Assembly (NCBI RefSeq): GCF_014196055.1
Contig: NZ_JACICY010000001.1
Location: forward strand, 436,481 to 500,480
Length of the DNA stretch: 64,000 nt
Direction of reading: 5' to 3'
Source of the DNA: Novosphingobium hassiacum
GTDB taxonomy: Bacteria > Pseudomonadota > Alphaproteobacteria > Sphingomonadales > Sphingomonadaceae
A program made the position numbers and the translations under genes. The notes below the pieces were generated by a model. The model made no database searches and was not told where the DNA came from. It worked only from the letters and a program-made list of their open reading frames with translations. Below, one piece after another: positions 7,452 to 17,081 of this stretch (its first letter is position 1; every line of letters begins with the position of its first letter).

Positions 7452-8564
7452 TCAAAACACCACCACGCTGCGGATCGACTTGCCTTCGTGCATCAGGTCG
7501 AAGGCTGTGTTGATCTCTTCCAGCCCCATGACATGCGTGATCATCGGGTCGATCTCGATCTTGCCGGTCATGTACATGTCGACGATCTTGGGGACATCGG
7601 TGCGGCCCTTGGCGCCGCCGAACGCGGTGCCGCGCCAGTTGCGGCCCGTCACGAGCTGGAACGGGCGGGTCGCGATTTCCTTGCCTGCTTCGGCCACGCC
7701 GATGATGATGCTGGTGCCCCAGCCGCGGTGGCAGGCTTCGAGCGCAGTACGCATCACTTCGGTGTTGCCGGTGGCGTCGAAGGTGTAGTCCGCGCCGCCG
7801 TCGGTCATCTCGACGATCTTCGCGACGGTGTCCTCGCGGCTCATGCCCTTGGTATTGAGGAAGTCGGTCATGCCGAAGCGGCGGCCCCATTCCTCGCGGT
7901 CGGGGTTGAGGTCGACACCGATGATCTTGTTCGCGCCCGCCATCCGAGCACCTTGCAGCACGTTCAGACCGATCCCGCCGAGGCCGAAGACCACAACGTT
8001 GTCACCGGGCTGGACATTGGCGGTCTTGGTCACTGCGCCCACGCCCGTAGTCACGCCGCAACCGATGTAGCAGGCGGACTGGAACGGTGCGTCTTCGCGG
8101 ATCTTGGCGACCGCGATTTCTGGCAGGACGGTGAAGTTGGAGAAGGTGCTGCAGCCCATGTAGTGGAAGATCGGCTGGCCCTTGTAGGAAAAGCGCGTCG
8201 TGCCATCGGGCATCAGCCCCTTGCCCTGCGTCGCGCGGATCGCGGTGCACAAGTTGGACTTGCCTGACAGGCAGGTTTTGCACTTGCCGCATTCTGGCGT
8301 GTAAAGCGGGATCACGTGATCGCCGGGCTTGACCGAGGTTACGCCCGCGCCGACTTCGCGCACGATCCCTGCGCCTTCGTGGCCCAACACGCTGGGGAAC
8401 AGACCTTCGCTGTCGAACCCATCGAGCGTGTAGGCGTCGGTGTGGCACACGCCGGTGGCCATGATCTCGATCAGAACTTCGCCGGCCTTGGGCCCTTCGA
8501 GGTCGAGTTCGACGATCTCGAGTGGCTGCTTGGCGGCGAAGGCAACGGCGGCGCGGGTCTTCAT
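7452..8564 (-). CDS. frmA: S-(hydroxymethyl)glutathione dehydrogenase (class III ADH)
   Basis: The enzyme oxidises S-hydroxymethylglutathione, formed from formaldehyde and glutathione, to S-formylglutathione with NAD, and can also reduce S-nitrosoglutathione. The 370-residue product starts [21 protein letters not shown]. It has a catalytic zinc Cys in GVCHTD (near residue 45), the structural zinc motif CGKCKTC...C (near 95), and the NAD-binding GLGGIGLNV (near 197). Length fits class III alcohol dehydrogenases. The open frame runs 63 codons further upstream, over the divergent regulator, but the family starts at the ATG at 8564. A LysR gene is divergent 98 bp away and is a candidate regulator. 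Confidence 0.95.
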   Translation of the reverse strand: MKTRAAVAFAAKQPLEIVELDLEGPKAGEVLIEIMATGVCHTDAYTLDGFDSEGLFPSVLGHEGAGIVREVGAGVTSVKPGDHVIPLYTPECGKCKTCLSGKSNLCTAIRATQGKGLMPDGTTRFSYKGQPIFHYMGCSTFSNFTVLPEIAVAKIREDAPFQSACYIGCGVTTGVGAVTKTANVQPGDNVVVFGLGGIGLNVLQGARMAGANKIIGVDLNPDREEWGRRFGMTDFLNTKGMSREDTVAKIVEMTDGGADYTFDATGNTEVMRTALEACHRGWGTSIIIGVAEAGKEIATRPFQLVTGRNWRGTAFGGAKGRTDVPKIVDMYMTGKIEIDPMITHVMGLEEINTAFDLMHEGKSIRSVVVF

Positions 8565-8662
8565 TATGCGGGTCTCCGAATGACGTGGTCGGCGCGATAG
8601 CATAATTTCAGCGAACCTGCTAAATTGCGCATTGTGCGAAACACTGTTGCAAGACGAGAATA

Positions 8663-9550
8663 ATGAGCAATCGCTGGGATGGGTTTGATGAGGTTGTTGC
8701 GGTGGCCGATACGGGCACTTTCGTGGGCGCGGCCAAGCGCCTCGGGACATCAACCTCGCATGTCAGCCGCGCGGTCGCCCGGCTGGAGCAGTCTCTGGGA
8801 GCGCAGTTCTTCCACCGCACCACGCGCGCAGTCAGCCTGACCGACACCGGCCGCACATTGGTCGATCAGTTCCGCCGTCTGATCGCCGAACGCGACGAGG
8901 CGATCGCGATGCTCGACCTGCAGGGCGAGCCGCAGGGCCAGTTGCGGATCACCTGCCCGACGTCGCTGGGTGAAAGATTCATCGCGCGGATCGTGCACAG
9001 CTATGTGCAGGAATATCCCAGGCTCTCAGTCGAAATGGACCTGACCAACCGCGTGGTCGAACTGGTGTCCGAGGGCTTCGACCTGGCTCTGCGCACCGGC
9101 ACCCTGCCCGACAGCCGCCTGATCGCAACGCAGATCGCGATGCGCGGCATCATGACTTGCGCCGCGCCCGACTATATCGTGCGGCAGGGCGAGCCGCTGG
9201 TCGTGGACGATCTCGAGCAGCACGAATGCCTGCTCGCCAATGCGGACGTGTGGCGTTTTCGCGTGAACGGTGAGCCGCGTTCGCTCAGGCCGCGTGGCCG
9301 CTGGCGCTGCAACAGCGGCGCTGCGGTGCTCGAGGCGACGCTTTCGGGTATGGGGCTGTGCCAGTTGCCGACGTTCTACGTCAGTCGCGCGCTTGCCGAA
9401 GGGCGGCTGGTCGAAGTGCTGACAGAGTTCCGGCCCGCCGACGACCCGATCTGGGCGGTCTATCCGCAGCGTCGTCATCTGCTGCCCAAGGTCCAGCGGC
9501 TGATCGACAAACTGCGCCGCGAATTGCCCGCCGCCATGAGCGAAGGTTGA
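8663..9550 (+). CDS. LysR family transcriptional regulator
   Basis: The product has 295 residues: an N-terminal winged helix-turn-helix ([24 protein letters not shown], residues about 22-46) and a periplasmic-binding-protein-like effector domain (about 90-290). The sequence [15 protein letters not shown] near residue 195 is characteristic of the CrgA-type LysR subgroup. It is divergent from the formaldehyde dehydrogenase gene with a 98-bp shared promoter region, so control of that gene is plausible but not shown. The effector is unknown. Confidence 0.92.
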   Translation: MSNRWDGFDEVVAVADTGTFVGAAKRLGTSTSHVSRAVARLEQSLGAQFFHRTTRAVSLTDTGRTLVDQFRRLIAERDEAIAMLDLQGEPQGQLRITCPTSLGERFIARIVHSYVQEYPRLSVEMDLTNRVVELVSEGFDLALRTGTLPDSRLIATQIAMRGIMTCAAPDYIVRQGEPLVVDDLEQHECLLANADVWRFRVNGEPRSLRPRGRWRCNSGAAVLEATLSGMGLCQLPTFYVSRALAEGRLVEVLTEFRPADDPIWAVYPQRRHLLPKVQRLIDKLRRELPAAMSEG

Positions 9551-9746
9551 CCGCCAAAATTTTTATCGCTCGTCGGCGCTTGTGTGCCGTAGCGTAAGCC
9601 TCTCAAGTGGCCGCTATCCGGGGGTTCCTGCCCTTTCCCCTCACGTAAAGTTGCATTAGCAAGCTAGCGGGAGTCGCAAGGCATATGCGCGAGGAGAGGA
9701 CTTTGGACGAACAGGTTCGCATGACGGTCGCGGGCGCGCCGCGCGC

Positions 9747-10538
9747 ATGAGCGGCGCTGCTGACGATTCCGACATCGCCGCGACTGTGGCAGCCATGTCG
9801 CGCGTGGGTGAGCGCTTCGAGCTTCTTGGCGTCGATGGCTGGTTGCAGGGGCGCACGATGTATGGCGGTGCCTCGTCGTACCTCGCCTATGCCGCAGTGC
9901 GCGCCGCCTTGCCCGACCTTCCGCCGTTGCGCGGTGCACAGGTCGGGTTCGTCGCGCCGGTCGGACCGGACCTCGCCATCACCGTCAGCGTTTTGCGCGA
10001 AGGGCGTAGCGTCAGCCAAATCCAGACCGACCTTACCTCCGATGGCGCGCTGGCGCATCGCGGGCTGTGGCTGTTCGGCAGCGCACGGCCATCCAACGGC
10101 GAAGTCGCGCCGCAGGTCCTTGATAACCTTGTCCCCTACGCCGACGCCAGGCCTGCCGCGAGCCGGCCGGGACTGCACTTCATCCGCAAGTTCGACATTC
10201 GCCATGCCGAACGCGAGGGCGCGCAGGCCGGCGTGATCCGGCGCTGGGTGCGGCTCAAGGCGCGCGGCGGACTGGTCCCGGTGGGCGAACTGGTGCTGAT
10301 CGGCGACGCACTACCGCCCGGTTCGCTGCGCGAGATGGAGCGCGAGGGGCCGATCAGTTCGATCAACTGGTCGTTCACGCTGCTGGGCGACAACCCGACC
10401 ACGCACGACGGCTGGTGGCTGCTCGAAACCGCTTCGAACCACATGGCAGACGGCTTCAGCAGCGAGACGTTGCGGATGTGGAACAGCGATGGCGTCGAGG
10501 TGATGCGCGGGTTGCAGAGCGTGGCGATCTTCGGATGA
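9747..10538 (+). CDS. Thioesterase-fold family protein
   Basis: The product has 263 residues. MYGGASSYLAYAAVRAAL and GAQVGFVAPVGPDLAITVSVLREGRSVSQIQTDL match the double hot-dog (TesB/acyl-CoA thioesterase-like) family. NWSFTLLGD and GFSSETLRMWNSDG in the C-terminal half fit the second hot-dog. It would be expected to hydrolyse an acyl-CoA. It opens an operon whose last two genes act on 3-hydroxyacyl- and 3-ketoacyl-CoA. The stop overlaps the next start at ATGA. The start at 9747 also overlaps the stop of a 21-codon upstream frame (9685-9750). Confidence 0.82.
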   Translation: MSGAADDSDIAATVAAMSRVGERFELLGVDGWLQGRTMYGGASSYLAYAAVRAALPDLPPLRGAQVGFVAPVGPDLAITVSVLREGRSVSQIQTDLTSDGALAHRGLWLFGSARPSNGEVAPQVLDNLVPYADARPAASRPGLHFIRKFDIRHAEREGAQAGVIRRWVRLKARGGLVPVGELVLIGDALPPGSLREMEREGPISSINWSFTLLGDNPTTHDGWWLLETASNHMADGFSSETLRMWNSDGVEVMRGLQSVAIFG

Positions 10539-11770
10539 CGGACCTGGCAAACCCTGAAGCAATGGGCTTCGATACCGCGCGGCTGGCACGCATCGGTGCG
10601 TTTCTGGACGAGCGCTACGTCGCGCCGGGCAAGTTACCGGGGCTCGACGTGCTGGTCGCGCGCGATGGCGAGGCGGTCTATCGCCACACCTCGGGCAAGG
10701 CGCGCGCCGATGGCACGCCGCTCGCCCCGGACGCGATCTACCGCATCGCCTCGATGACCAAGCCGCTGACCTCGATCGCGTTCATGATGCTGGTCGAGGA
10801 AGGCAAGGTCGCGCTCGACGATCCGGTGACGTCGGTTGTGCCGGAATTCGCGAACCTCGGCGTCTACACCGGCGGCGGCGCGGAGGCGGCATTCGCGCCA
10901 CCACGCCCCGCCGCAGCGATGCGCATGGTCGATCTGATCACGCACCAGTCGGGCCTGACTTACGGCATCCAGAACCGCACCAATGTCGATGCCGCCTATC
11001 GCAAGGCGCGGCTCGATGGCCACGCCAGCCTGCCCGGCAACGACCACTTCATCGCCGAACTGGCCAAGCTGCCGCTGGAATTCGATCCGGGCGATGGCTG
11101 GAACTATTCGGTCGGCACCGACGTGCTCGGCGTGATCGTCGCGCGGCTTTCGGGGGTGAGCCTTGGTGAGTTTTTTCGGACGCGGATCACCGGACCGCTG
11201 GGCATGGACGACACCGCGTTCTTCTGCCCCGACGACAAGGTGCACCGGCTGACCGACGCGTGGAACTACGAGCCGGGTGAGCCGCCACAACTGCTCGACC
11301 CGGCAGAGAAATCGGGCACGCGCCGAGTGCCGCGCTTCGAAAGCGGAGGTGGCGGATTACTCTCGACGACAGCGGATTATCACCGCTTCTGCCGGATGCT
11401 GGTGGGCGGTGGTGGCCTTGACGGCGTGCGCCTGATCAGCCCCAAGACGCTGCACCTGATGACCACCAACCACCTGCCCGGCGGCGCCGACCTGACGCAG
11501 GTTTCGCGCGCGCTGTTCAGCGAGGCCTATAACGCAGGCGCGGGCTTCGGCCTCGGCTTCGGCATGACCATCGACCCGGCGCGCGCGCTGGTGCCGGGGT
11601 CTGCGGGCGAATTCTACTGGGGCGGGATATTCTCGACCGCGTTCTTCGTGGACCCCGTCGAAAAGGTCCACGCGGTGTTCATGACCCAGCTGCTGCCCTC
11701 GTCCATCTACCCCATCCGGCGTCAGTTGAAGACGCTGATCTACAGCGCGCTGACCGCAAGTCGCGCCTGA
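10535..11770 (+). CDS. Beta-lactamase-family serine hydrolase
   Basis: The product has 411 residues. It carries the SxxK motif SMTK (near residue 75) and the second catalytic element YSVG (near 190) in GWNYSVGTDVLGVIVARLSG. This is the class C beta-lactamase/esterase fold (EstB-like). The longer open frame upstream is out of family. The ATG at 10535 overlaps the stop of the thioesterase gene (ATGA), which fixes the start. There is no signal peptide, so a cytoplasmic esterase is more likely than a periplasmic beta-lactamase. The context suggests a role in a small catabolic pathway. Confidence 0.88.
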   Translation: MTDLANPEAMGFDTARLARIGAFLDERYVAPGKLPGLDVLVARDGEAVYRHTSGKARADGTPLAPDAIYRIASMTKPLTSIAFMMLVEEGKVALDDPVTSVVPEFANLGVYTGGGAEAAFAPPRPAAAMRMVDLITHQSGLTYGIQNRTNVDAAYRKARLDGHASLPGNDHFIAELAKLPLEFDPGDGWNYSVGTDVLGVIVARLSGVSLGEFFRTRITGPLGMDDTAFFCPDDKVHRLTDAWNYEPGEPPQLLDPAEKSGTRRVPRFESGGGGLLSTTADYHRFCRMLVGGGGLDGVRLISPKTLHLMTTNHLPGGADLTQVSRALFSEAYNAGAGFGLGFGMTIDPARALVPGSAGEFYWGGIFSTAFFVDPVEKVHAVFMTQLLPSSIYPIRRQLKTLIYSALTASRA

Positions 11771-11785
11771 AACGGAGAGACCACG

Positions 11786-13045
11786 ATGTCCGATGCCATT
11801 CCCGGTGCCAAAGAGCATATCGACGCTGCCCGCAAACTGGCAGCACATGTAGACGACATTCCCGCAGACACTGCGCTGCTTCCGATAGGCCGCGTCGGCG
11901 TGATCGGCGCGGGTACGATGGGCGGCGGCATCACGATGAACTTCCTGACCGCGGGCATCCCTGTAACCATCGTCGAAATGACGCAGGAAGCGCTCGATCG
12001 CGGCGTGGCGACGATGGGCAAGAACTACGAGAACACGGTCAAGCGCGGGAAGATGGATGCCGCCGATGCGGAGGCCGCGATGGCGCGCCTGAACCCGACG
12101 CTCGATTTCGGTGCGCTGGCCGAGGCGGACCTGATCATCGAGGCTGTCTATGAAAGCATGGACGTCAAGAAGGATGTGTTCGGCAAGCTCGACAAGGTCG
12201 CCAAGCCTGGCGCGATCATGGCCAGCAACACCAGCTATCTCGACATCGACGAGATCGCCGCTGCCACCAGCCGCCCGGAATCGGTGCTGGGCATGCACTT
12301 CTTCTCGCCCGCCAACGTGATGAAGCTGCTCGAGGTCGTGCGCGGGGCAAAGACCGGTATGGCCGAACTGGCCACGGTGATGGCGCTCTCGGTGAAGATC
12401 GGCAAAGTCCCGGTCGTCTCGGGCGTATGCCACGGCTTCATCGGCAACCGCATGCTGTCGCCGCGTCAGGCGCAGGCCCACGCGCTGATCATGGAAGGCG
12501 CAAACTACTGGGACGTCGATGAAGCGCTGCTCGAGTTCGGCTTCCCGATGGGGCCGTGGCAGATGGCCGATCTGGCGGGCGTGGACATCGGATGGCACCG
12601 CGATCCCAATCGGATCGAGTCCCTGCGCGACGCGCTGTGTGCCGTGGGCCGCTGGGGCCAGAAGACCAAGAAGGGCTTCTACGACTACGACGACAGCCGC
12701 CAGCGTACGCCATCGGACGAAGTGAAGGCGATCATTGCGCAGTTCGCCGCCAAGGAAGGCAAGCCGCAGCGCGAGATCGGGAAGGATGAAATCCGCGAAC
12801 GCCTGCTCTATCCGATGATCAGCGAAGGCGCACTGATCCTCGACGAGGGCATCTCGCAACGCGCGAGCGACATCGATACGGTGTGGCTCAACGGCTACGG
12901 CTGGCCTGCATGGACCGGTGGTCCGATGTTCTGGGCCGACCACATCGGGCTGGATACCGTCGTCGCGGGGCTGGAAAGGCACGGCCTGCCCGTTGCCCCG
13001 CTGCTGGCCCGAAAGGCGGCTGCGGGCGAGAAATTCAACGCCTGA
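11786..13045 (+). CDS. 3-hydroxyacyl-CoA dehydrogenase
   Basis: The product has 419 residues and lacks the enoyl-CoA hydratase domain of FadB/FadJ. The Rossmann motif [12 protein letters not shown] (near residue 36), the catalytic HFFSPAN region (near 170) and GFIGNRML (near 215) are present, followed by two copies of the C-terminal helical domain ([16 protein letters not shown] and a later part ending [13 protein letters not shown]). It oxidises L-3-hydroxyacyl-CoA to 3-ketoacyl-CoA with NAD. GGAGA precedes the ATG. It is followed 28 bases later by a thiolase gene, its metabolic partner. Confidence 0.93.
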   Translation: MSDAIPGAKEHIDAARKLAAHVDDIPADTALLPIGRVGVIGAGTMGGGITMNFLTAGIPVTIVEMTQEALDRGVATMGKNYENTVKRGKMDAADAEAAMARLNPTLDFGALAEADLIIEAVYESMDVKKDVFGKLDKVAKPGAIMASNTSYLDIDEIAAATSRPESVLGMHFFSPANVMKLLEVVRGAKTGMAELATVMALSVKIGKVPVVSGVCHGFIGNRMLSPRQAQAHALIMEGANYWDVDEALLEFGFPMGPWQMADLAGVDIGWHRDPNRIESLRDALCAVGRWGQKTKKGFYDYDDSRQRTPSDEVKAIIAQFAAKEGKPQREIGKDEIRERLLYPMISEGALILDEGISQRASDIDTVWLNGYGWPAWTGGPMFWADHIGLDTVVAGLERHGLPVAPLLARKAAAGEKFNA

Positions 13046-13073
13046 ACTGAAATATCGTCAAAGGAGCCTGACC

Positions 13074-14249
13074 ATGCGTGACGCCGTAATCGTATCTGCC
13101 GCCCGCACTCCCATCGGAAGGGCCTACAAAGGCGCGTTCAACGCCACCCCCGGTGCGACTCTGGGCGCGCTGTCGCTTCAAGCCGCGGTCGCGCGTGCTG
13201 GCATCGACCCTGCCGAGGTGGATGACGTCCTCTGGGGTTCGGCCCTGCAGCAAGGCGCGCAGGCGGGCAACATCGCTCGTCAGGTGGCGCTGCGTGCGGG
13301 CCTGCCGGTCACCACGTCGGGAATGAGCCTTGACCGCCAGTGCTCGTCGGGCCTGATGACCATCGCCACGGCCGCCAAGCAGGTGATCATCGACCGCATG
13401 GACGTGGTCGCGGCAGGCGGCCAGGAATCGATCAGCCTCGTCCAGACCAAGGAGATGCGCTTCGCCCCGGACAAGAGCCTGATGGCGATGCACAAGGCGA
13501 TCTACATGCCGATGCTGCAGACCGCCGAAGTGGTCGGCCAGCGCTATGGCATCGGCCGCGAGGCCTGCGACGAATACGCGCTGCAATCGCAACAGCGCAC
13601 CGCAGCGGCACAGGCTGCAGGTCGGTTCGATCACGAGATCGTCGCGACCGACAGCTCGATGGGCGTGCAGAACAAGGAAACCGGCGAGATCACGTTCCAG
13701 GACGTGCATCTGACCAAGGACGAAGGCAATCGCCCGTCGACCACACTTGAGAACCTTCAGGCGCTCAAGCCGGTGATTGAGGGCGGCATCGTCACCGCAG
13801 GCAACGCCAGCCAGTTATCGGACGGCTCTGCCGCCGTGATCGTGATGGACGCAGACCTTGCCGCCAAGCGCGGCCTCACTCCGCTTGGCCGCTACGTCGG
13901 CATGGCGGTTGCAGGTACCGAGCCTGACGAGATGGGCATCGGCCCGGTCTTCGCGATCCCCAAGCTGCTCCAGCGCTTCGGCCTGAAGATGGACGACATC
14001 GGCCTGTGGGAGCTGAACGAGGCTTTCGCCGTGCAGGTGCTGTACTGCCGCGACAAGCTGGGGATTCCCAACGAGTTGCTCAACGTCGATGGCGGCGCGA
14101 TCTCGATCGGCCACCCTTATGGCATGACCGGCGCACGCGGCACCATGCACGCATTGATCGAAGGCAAGCGCCGCGGTGCCAAGCATGTCGTGGTGACGAT
14201 GTGCGTCGGCGGCGGCATGGGCGCTGCCGGATTGTTCGAGGTACTTTAA
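13074..14249 (+). CDS. Acetyl-CoA acyltransferase (thiolase)
   Basis: The product has 391 residues. It contains the nucleophilic Cys in [10 protein letters not shown] (near residue 88), [11 protein letters not shown] with the catalytic His (near 347), and the second Cys in TMCVGGGMG (near 377). It cleaves 3-ketoacyl-CoA to acetyl-CoA plus a shortened acyl-CoA. AAAGGAG lies upstream of the ATG at 13074. It completes an apparent thioesterase, serine hydrolase, 3-hydroxyacyl-CoA dehydrogenase and thiolase operon. A second thiolase lies at 57615. Confidence 0.93.
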   Translation: MRDAVIVSAARTPIGRAYKGAFNATPGATLGALSLQAAVARAGIDPAEVDDVLWGSALQQGAQAGNIARQVALRAGLPVTTSGMSLDRQCSSGLMTIATAAKQVIIDRMDVVAAGGQESISLVQTKEMRFAPDKSLMAMHKAIYMPMLQTAEVVGQRYGIGREACDEYALQSQQRTAAAQAAGRFDHEIVATDSSMGVQNKETGEITFQDVHLTKDEGNRPSTTLENLQALKPVIEGGIVTAGNASQLSDGSAAVIVMDADLAAKRGLTPLGRYVGMAVAGTEPDEMGIGPVFAIPKLLQRFGLKMDDIGLWELNEAFAVQVLYCRDKLGIPNELLNVDGGAISIGHPYGMTGARGTMHALIEGKRRGAKHVVVTMCVGGGMGAAGLFEVL

Positions 14250-14253
14250 GCGG

Positions 14254-14679
14254 TCAACCCGCCTCCGCCTCGGCTCTGCCGGGTGCGGGGGCGAAGCCGT
14301 TCAGGCCCATCCACCATTGCAGCGCGATGATACCGCCCTTGGCCGGTTGCAGCAGGCCGATCAGCAGCGTGAGCGCAAGCACCACGACGATCACCATCAT
14401 CGCCCATGTCGGCAGGCTCTGGTGCTGGCCCAGCGCGATCATGATCGGGGCCATGATGTGTCCGGTCAGCAGGATCGAGACGTAGGGCGGAAAGTCGTCC
14501 GCGCCATGCAGCGTCCAGTTCTGGCCACAAGTCGTGCACCGCTCGACCGGCTTGAGGAAGCGCGCGAACAGGCGCGTGCCATCGCAGCGCGGGCACTTTC
14601 CGCAAATGCCGCGCCACACCGCCGCGCCCAGCCCGTGCGGCAGGCGAGCATGATCGAGGGGCAGGGCGAGCGTCGGCAT
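14254..14679 (-). CDS. DUF983 family membrane protein
   Basis: The product has 141 residues. Two CxxC motifs (CGKCPRC near residue 26 and CTTCG near 48) suggest a small zinc ribbon. Two membrane helices follow (about 67-85 and 90-112). The start overlaps the stop of der (ATGA), so the two are cotranscribed and probably coupled. The function of DUF983 is unknown. It converges with the thiolase gene, with only four bases between the two stops. Confidence 0.88.
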   Translation of the reverse strand: MPTLALPLDHARLPHGLGAAVWRGICGKCPRCDGTRLFARFLKPVERCTTCGQNWTLHGADDFPPYVSILLTGHIMAPIMIALGQHQSLPTWAMMVIVVVLALTLLIGLLQPAKGGIIALQWWMGLNGFAPAPGRAEAEAG

Positions 14680-16073
14680 CAGGTCTTCGCGAACGGGTTC
14701 TTGGGACTGCGCAGCGTCAGCCGGATCGGCACGGCGTCAAAGCCCAGTTCGCGGCGCATGCCGTTGATCAGGTAGCGCCGATAGCTTTCGGGCAACTGGT
14801 CGAGCCGGGTGCCGAACAGCACGAAGCCGGGAGGCCGCGTCTTGGCCTGCGTGATGTAGCGCAGCTTGATCCGGCGGCCACCCGGTGCGGGCGGTGGATT
14901 GGCGGCCAGCGCATCGTCGAACCAGCGGTTGAGCGCAGCGGTCGGCACGCGCTTGGACCACGCGGCGCGAATCTCGAATGCGGCGCTGAGCATCTCGTCG
15001 AGGCCCTTGCCGGTACGACCGGAAATAGCCAGCAGCGGCACGCCGCGCACTTGCGCCAGGCCGTCTTCGAGCGCGGCACGGATGCCCTGGAACAGACCCG
15101 ATGGGTCTTCGGCAATGTCCCACTTGTTGATGCCGATCATCAGCGCGCGGCCCTCTTCGAGCACCAGCGAGGCGATCTTGAGATCCTGATGCTCAAGCCC
15201 GCGCGTGGCATCGAGCATCAGCAGCACGACTTCGGCGAAATCGACCGCGTGGCGCGCATCGGCGACCGACATCTTCTCGAGCTTGTCGACGACGTTGGCC
15301 TTCTTGCGCATGCCCGCCGTGTCGATCAGCCGGACCGGGCGATAGCCTTCAGTCTTGGGATCGAACCACTGCCAGTCGATCGCGATGGAATCGCGCGTGA
15401 TGCCCGCTTCCGGCCCGGTCAGCAGGCGGTCCTCGCCCAGCAGTTTGTTGATCAGCGTCGATTTGCCCGCATTTGGACGTCCGACTATGGCGAGCTTGAG
15501 GACCGATTCGGGATCGAATTCTTCCTCGGCATCGATGTTGGTGCCAACTTCGTCGTCGTCGTCCTCATCGGACTGCTTGGCCTCGATATGCGGGCGCAGG
15601 GCCTCGAACAGGTCGGCGAGGCCCTGCCCGTGCTCGGCCGAGAACGCGACGGGTTCACCGAAGCCCAACGAGAACGCCTCGAAGATGCCCGGATCGCCCT
15701 GACGACCTTCGGCCTTGTTCGCCATCAGAACGATGGGCACGCGGTTCTGGCGCAGATAGCGCGCGATTTCCTCGTCCAGCGGGGTGATTCCGGCGCGCGC
15801 GTCGATCACGAACAGCGCGACGTCGGCACCGATCAGCGAGGCCTCGGTCTGCTTGCGCATCCTGCCCGGTAGCGTCGAAGGATCCTCGTCCTCCCAGCCC
15901 GCAGTATCGACGATGGTGAAATCGAGCCCAAGCAGCGTGGCTTCGCCGAAACGGCGGTCGCGCGTGACGCCTGGCTGATCGTCCACCAGCGCCAGCTTCT
16001 TGCCGACGAGGCGGTTGAAGATGGTGGATTTGCCGACGTTGGGACGTCCGATGATGATAACCTGTGGGCGCAT
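14679..16073 (-). CDS. der: Ribosome-assembly GTPase Der (EngA)
   Basis: Der is an essential double-GTPase that acts in 50S subunit maturation. The 464-residue product has two GTPase domains. The first has GRPNVGKST (residue 8) and DTAGWED; the second has GRPNAGKST (near 195) and DTAGMRKKA. A C-terminal KH-like domain ends KNPFAKT. The acidic linker DEDDDDEVG between the domains is typical. The open frame continues 23 codons upstream, but MRPQVIIIGRPN is the family start. Confidence 0.96.
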   Translation of the reverse strand: MRPQVIIIGRPNVGKSTIFNRLVGKKLALVDDQPGVTRDRRFGEATLLGLDFTIVDTAGWEDEDPSTLPGRMRKQTEASLIGADVALFVIDARAGITPLDEEIARYLRQNRVPIVLMANKAEGRQGDPGIFEAFSLGFGEPVAFSAEHGQGLADLFEALRPHIEAKQSDEDDDDEVGTNIDAEEEFDPESVLKLAIVGRPNAGKSTLINKLLGEDRLLTGPEAGITRDSIAIDWQWFDPKTEGYRPVRLIDTAGMRKKANVVDKLEKMSVADARHAVDFAEVVLLMLDATRGLEHQDLKIASLVLEEGRALMIGINKWDIAEDPSGLFQGIRAALEDGLAQVRGVPLLAISGRTGKGLDEMLSAAFEIRAAWSKRVPTAALNRWFDDALAANPPPAPGGRRIKLRYITQAKTRPPGFVLFGTRLDQLPESYRRYLINGMRRELGFDAVPIRLTLRSPKNPFAKT

Positions 16074-16197
16074 GGGCTTCCCGTGGCTGTTCCGACGCGT
16101 GAACGCAAGCATAGCGTTAAGTCGGGGTGATTGATTAGTCACCCGTTAACCATTGGCATAAGGCTCACCCTAACCTTGGCGGCAGATACTTGCCGAC

Positions 16198-16971
16198 ATG
16201 AGGGACAAACTTTGCCTTGCGGCGCTCGCGTGCTGCCTGACCATGCCCGGAAGTGGAGCCCAAGGCGCGGAGTTGCGCGATTCCGGGCGTTATCGGGCGA
16301 CTCCCGACGCGGGCGGCGAAACTTTGCCGTACCTGCAATGCGTGCCTTATGCGCGTGAAGTCAGTGGCATACGCATTTATGGCGATGCGTTAACCTGGTG
16401 GGGGCAGGCCGAGGGGCGCTATGCCCGGGGCCATCGCCCGAAAATCGGCGCGGTAATGAGCTTTCGCCCCTATGGCCGGATGGAACTGGGCCACGTCGCT
16501 GCCGTCAGCCGGATCATCGATTCGCGCACGGTGCTGCTGCGCCACTCCAACTGGTCGCCGATAGACGGTCGGCGCGGGCAGATCGAGAACGACGTGCGCG
16601 CGGTTGACGTCTCTGCCGGCAATGACTGGAGCGAAGTGCGGGTGTGGTATGCCCCTATCGGCAACCTTGGCACGACCGCGTGGCCGGTCAACGGGTTCAT
16701 CTATCCCGACAAGCCGGGCAAGTCCGAGCGGCTGACCGTATTGGCATCTGCCGACGTCGTTCAGAAGGCCAAGGCGTCGGACATGCCGGTCTCTCGCATC
16801 GGCGCAGACTTCCTGCGCGGCGTGCGGAGCGAAGTGGCCGTCAAATCCGCACCGGCACGGCGGCAGCTTGCCTATAGCGCACCGCGCCCCGAACAGCCGC
16901 GCCCATCCCACCTCACGCCCGCGCTACGCAACGATCCGATCGGCCGGATCATCGCGAGCCGGATGCGCTGA
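16198..16971 (+). CDS. CHAP-domain amidase, exported
   Basis: The product has 257 residues with a signal peptide (about 1-25). A CHAP domain follows, with the catalytic Cys in LQCVPYAREVSG (near residue 45) and His in ELGHVAAVSRI (near 98). CHAP proteins cleave peptidoglycan peptides, usually as D-alanyl-glycyl endopeptidases or amidases, in the periplasm. The C-terminal ~70 residues are low-complexity and end PIGRIIASRMR. It is divergent from der and appears monocistronic. Confidence 0.87.
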   Translation: MRDKLCLAALACCLTMPGSGAQGAELRDSGRYRATPDAGGETLPYLQCVPYAREVSGIRIYGDALTWWGQAEGRYARGHRPKIGAVMSFRPYGRMELGHVAAVSRIIDSRTVLLRHSNWSPIDGRRGQIENDVRAVDVSAGNDWSEVRVWYAPIGNLGTTAWPVNGFIYPDKPGKSERLTVLASADVVQKAKASDMPVSRIGADFLRGVRSEVAVKSAPARRQLAYSAPRPEQPRPSHLTPALRNDPIGRIIASRMR

Positions 16972-16989
16972 TCCAAATCCATTGAGGTT

Positions 16990-17065
16990 GCTCCCCCGCG
17001 AAGGCGGGGGCCTCGTGCCTTGAGGTGGGCGCTACCCGGCCTGAGGCCCCCGCCTTCGCGGGGGC
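16990..17065. repeat. Palindromic intergenic repeat, family A copy 2
   Basis: The arms CCCCCGCGAAGGCGGGGGCC and its inverted copy flank a ~30-base centre. It sits between the convergent CHAP and mmsB genes and may also act as a bidirectional terminator. Confidence 0.85.
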
Positions 17066-17081
17066 GCGTGAGTTTACATGA

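Noticed and set aside
11357..12982. 541-codon minus-strand open frame
   Set aside because: It lies opposite the clearly real serine hydrolase and 3-hydroxyacyl-CoA dehydrogenase genes; its His/Arg/Gly-rich translation is typical of antisense high-GC frames.
16390..16911. 173-codon minus-strand frame inside the CHAP gene
   Set aside because: It is a shadow of the CHAP amidase, which has a signal peptide and catalytic motif.
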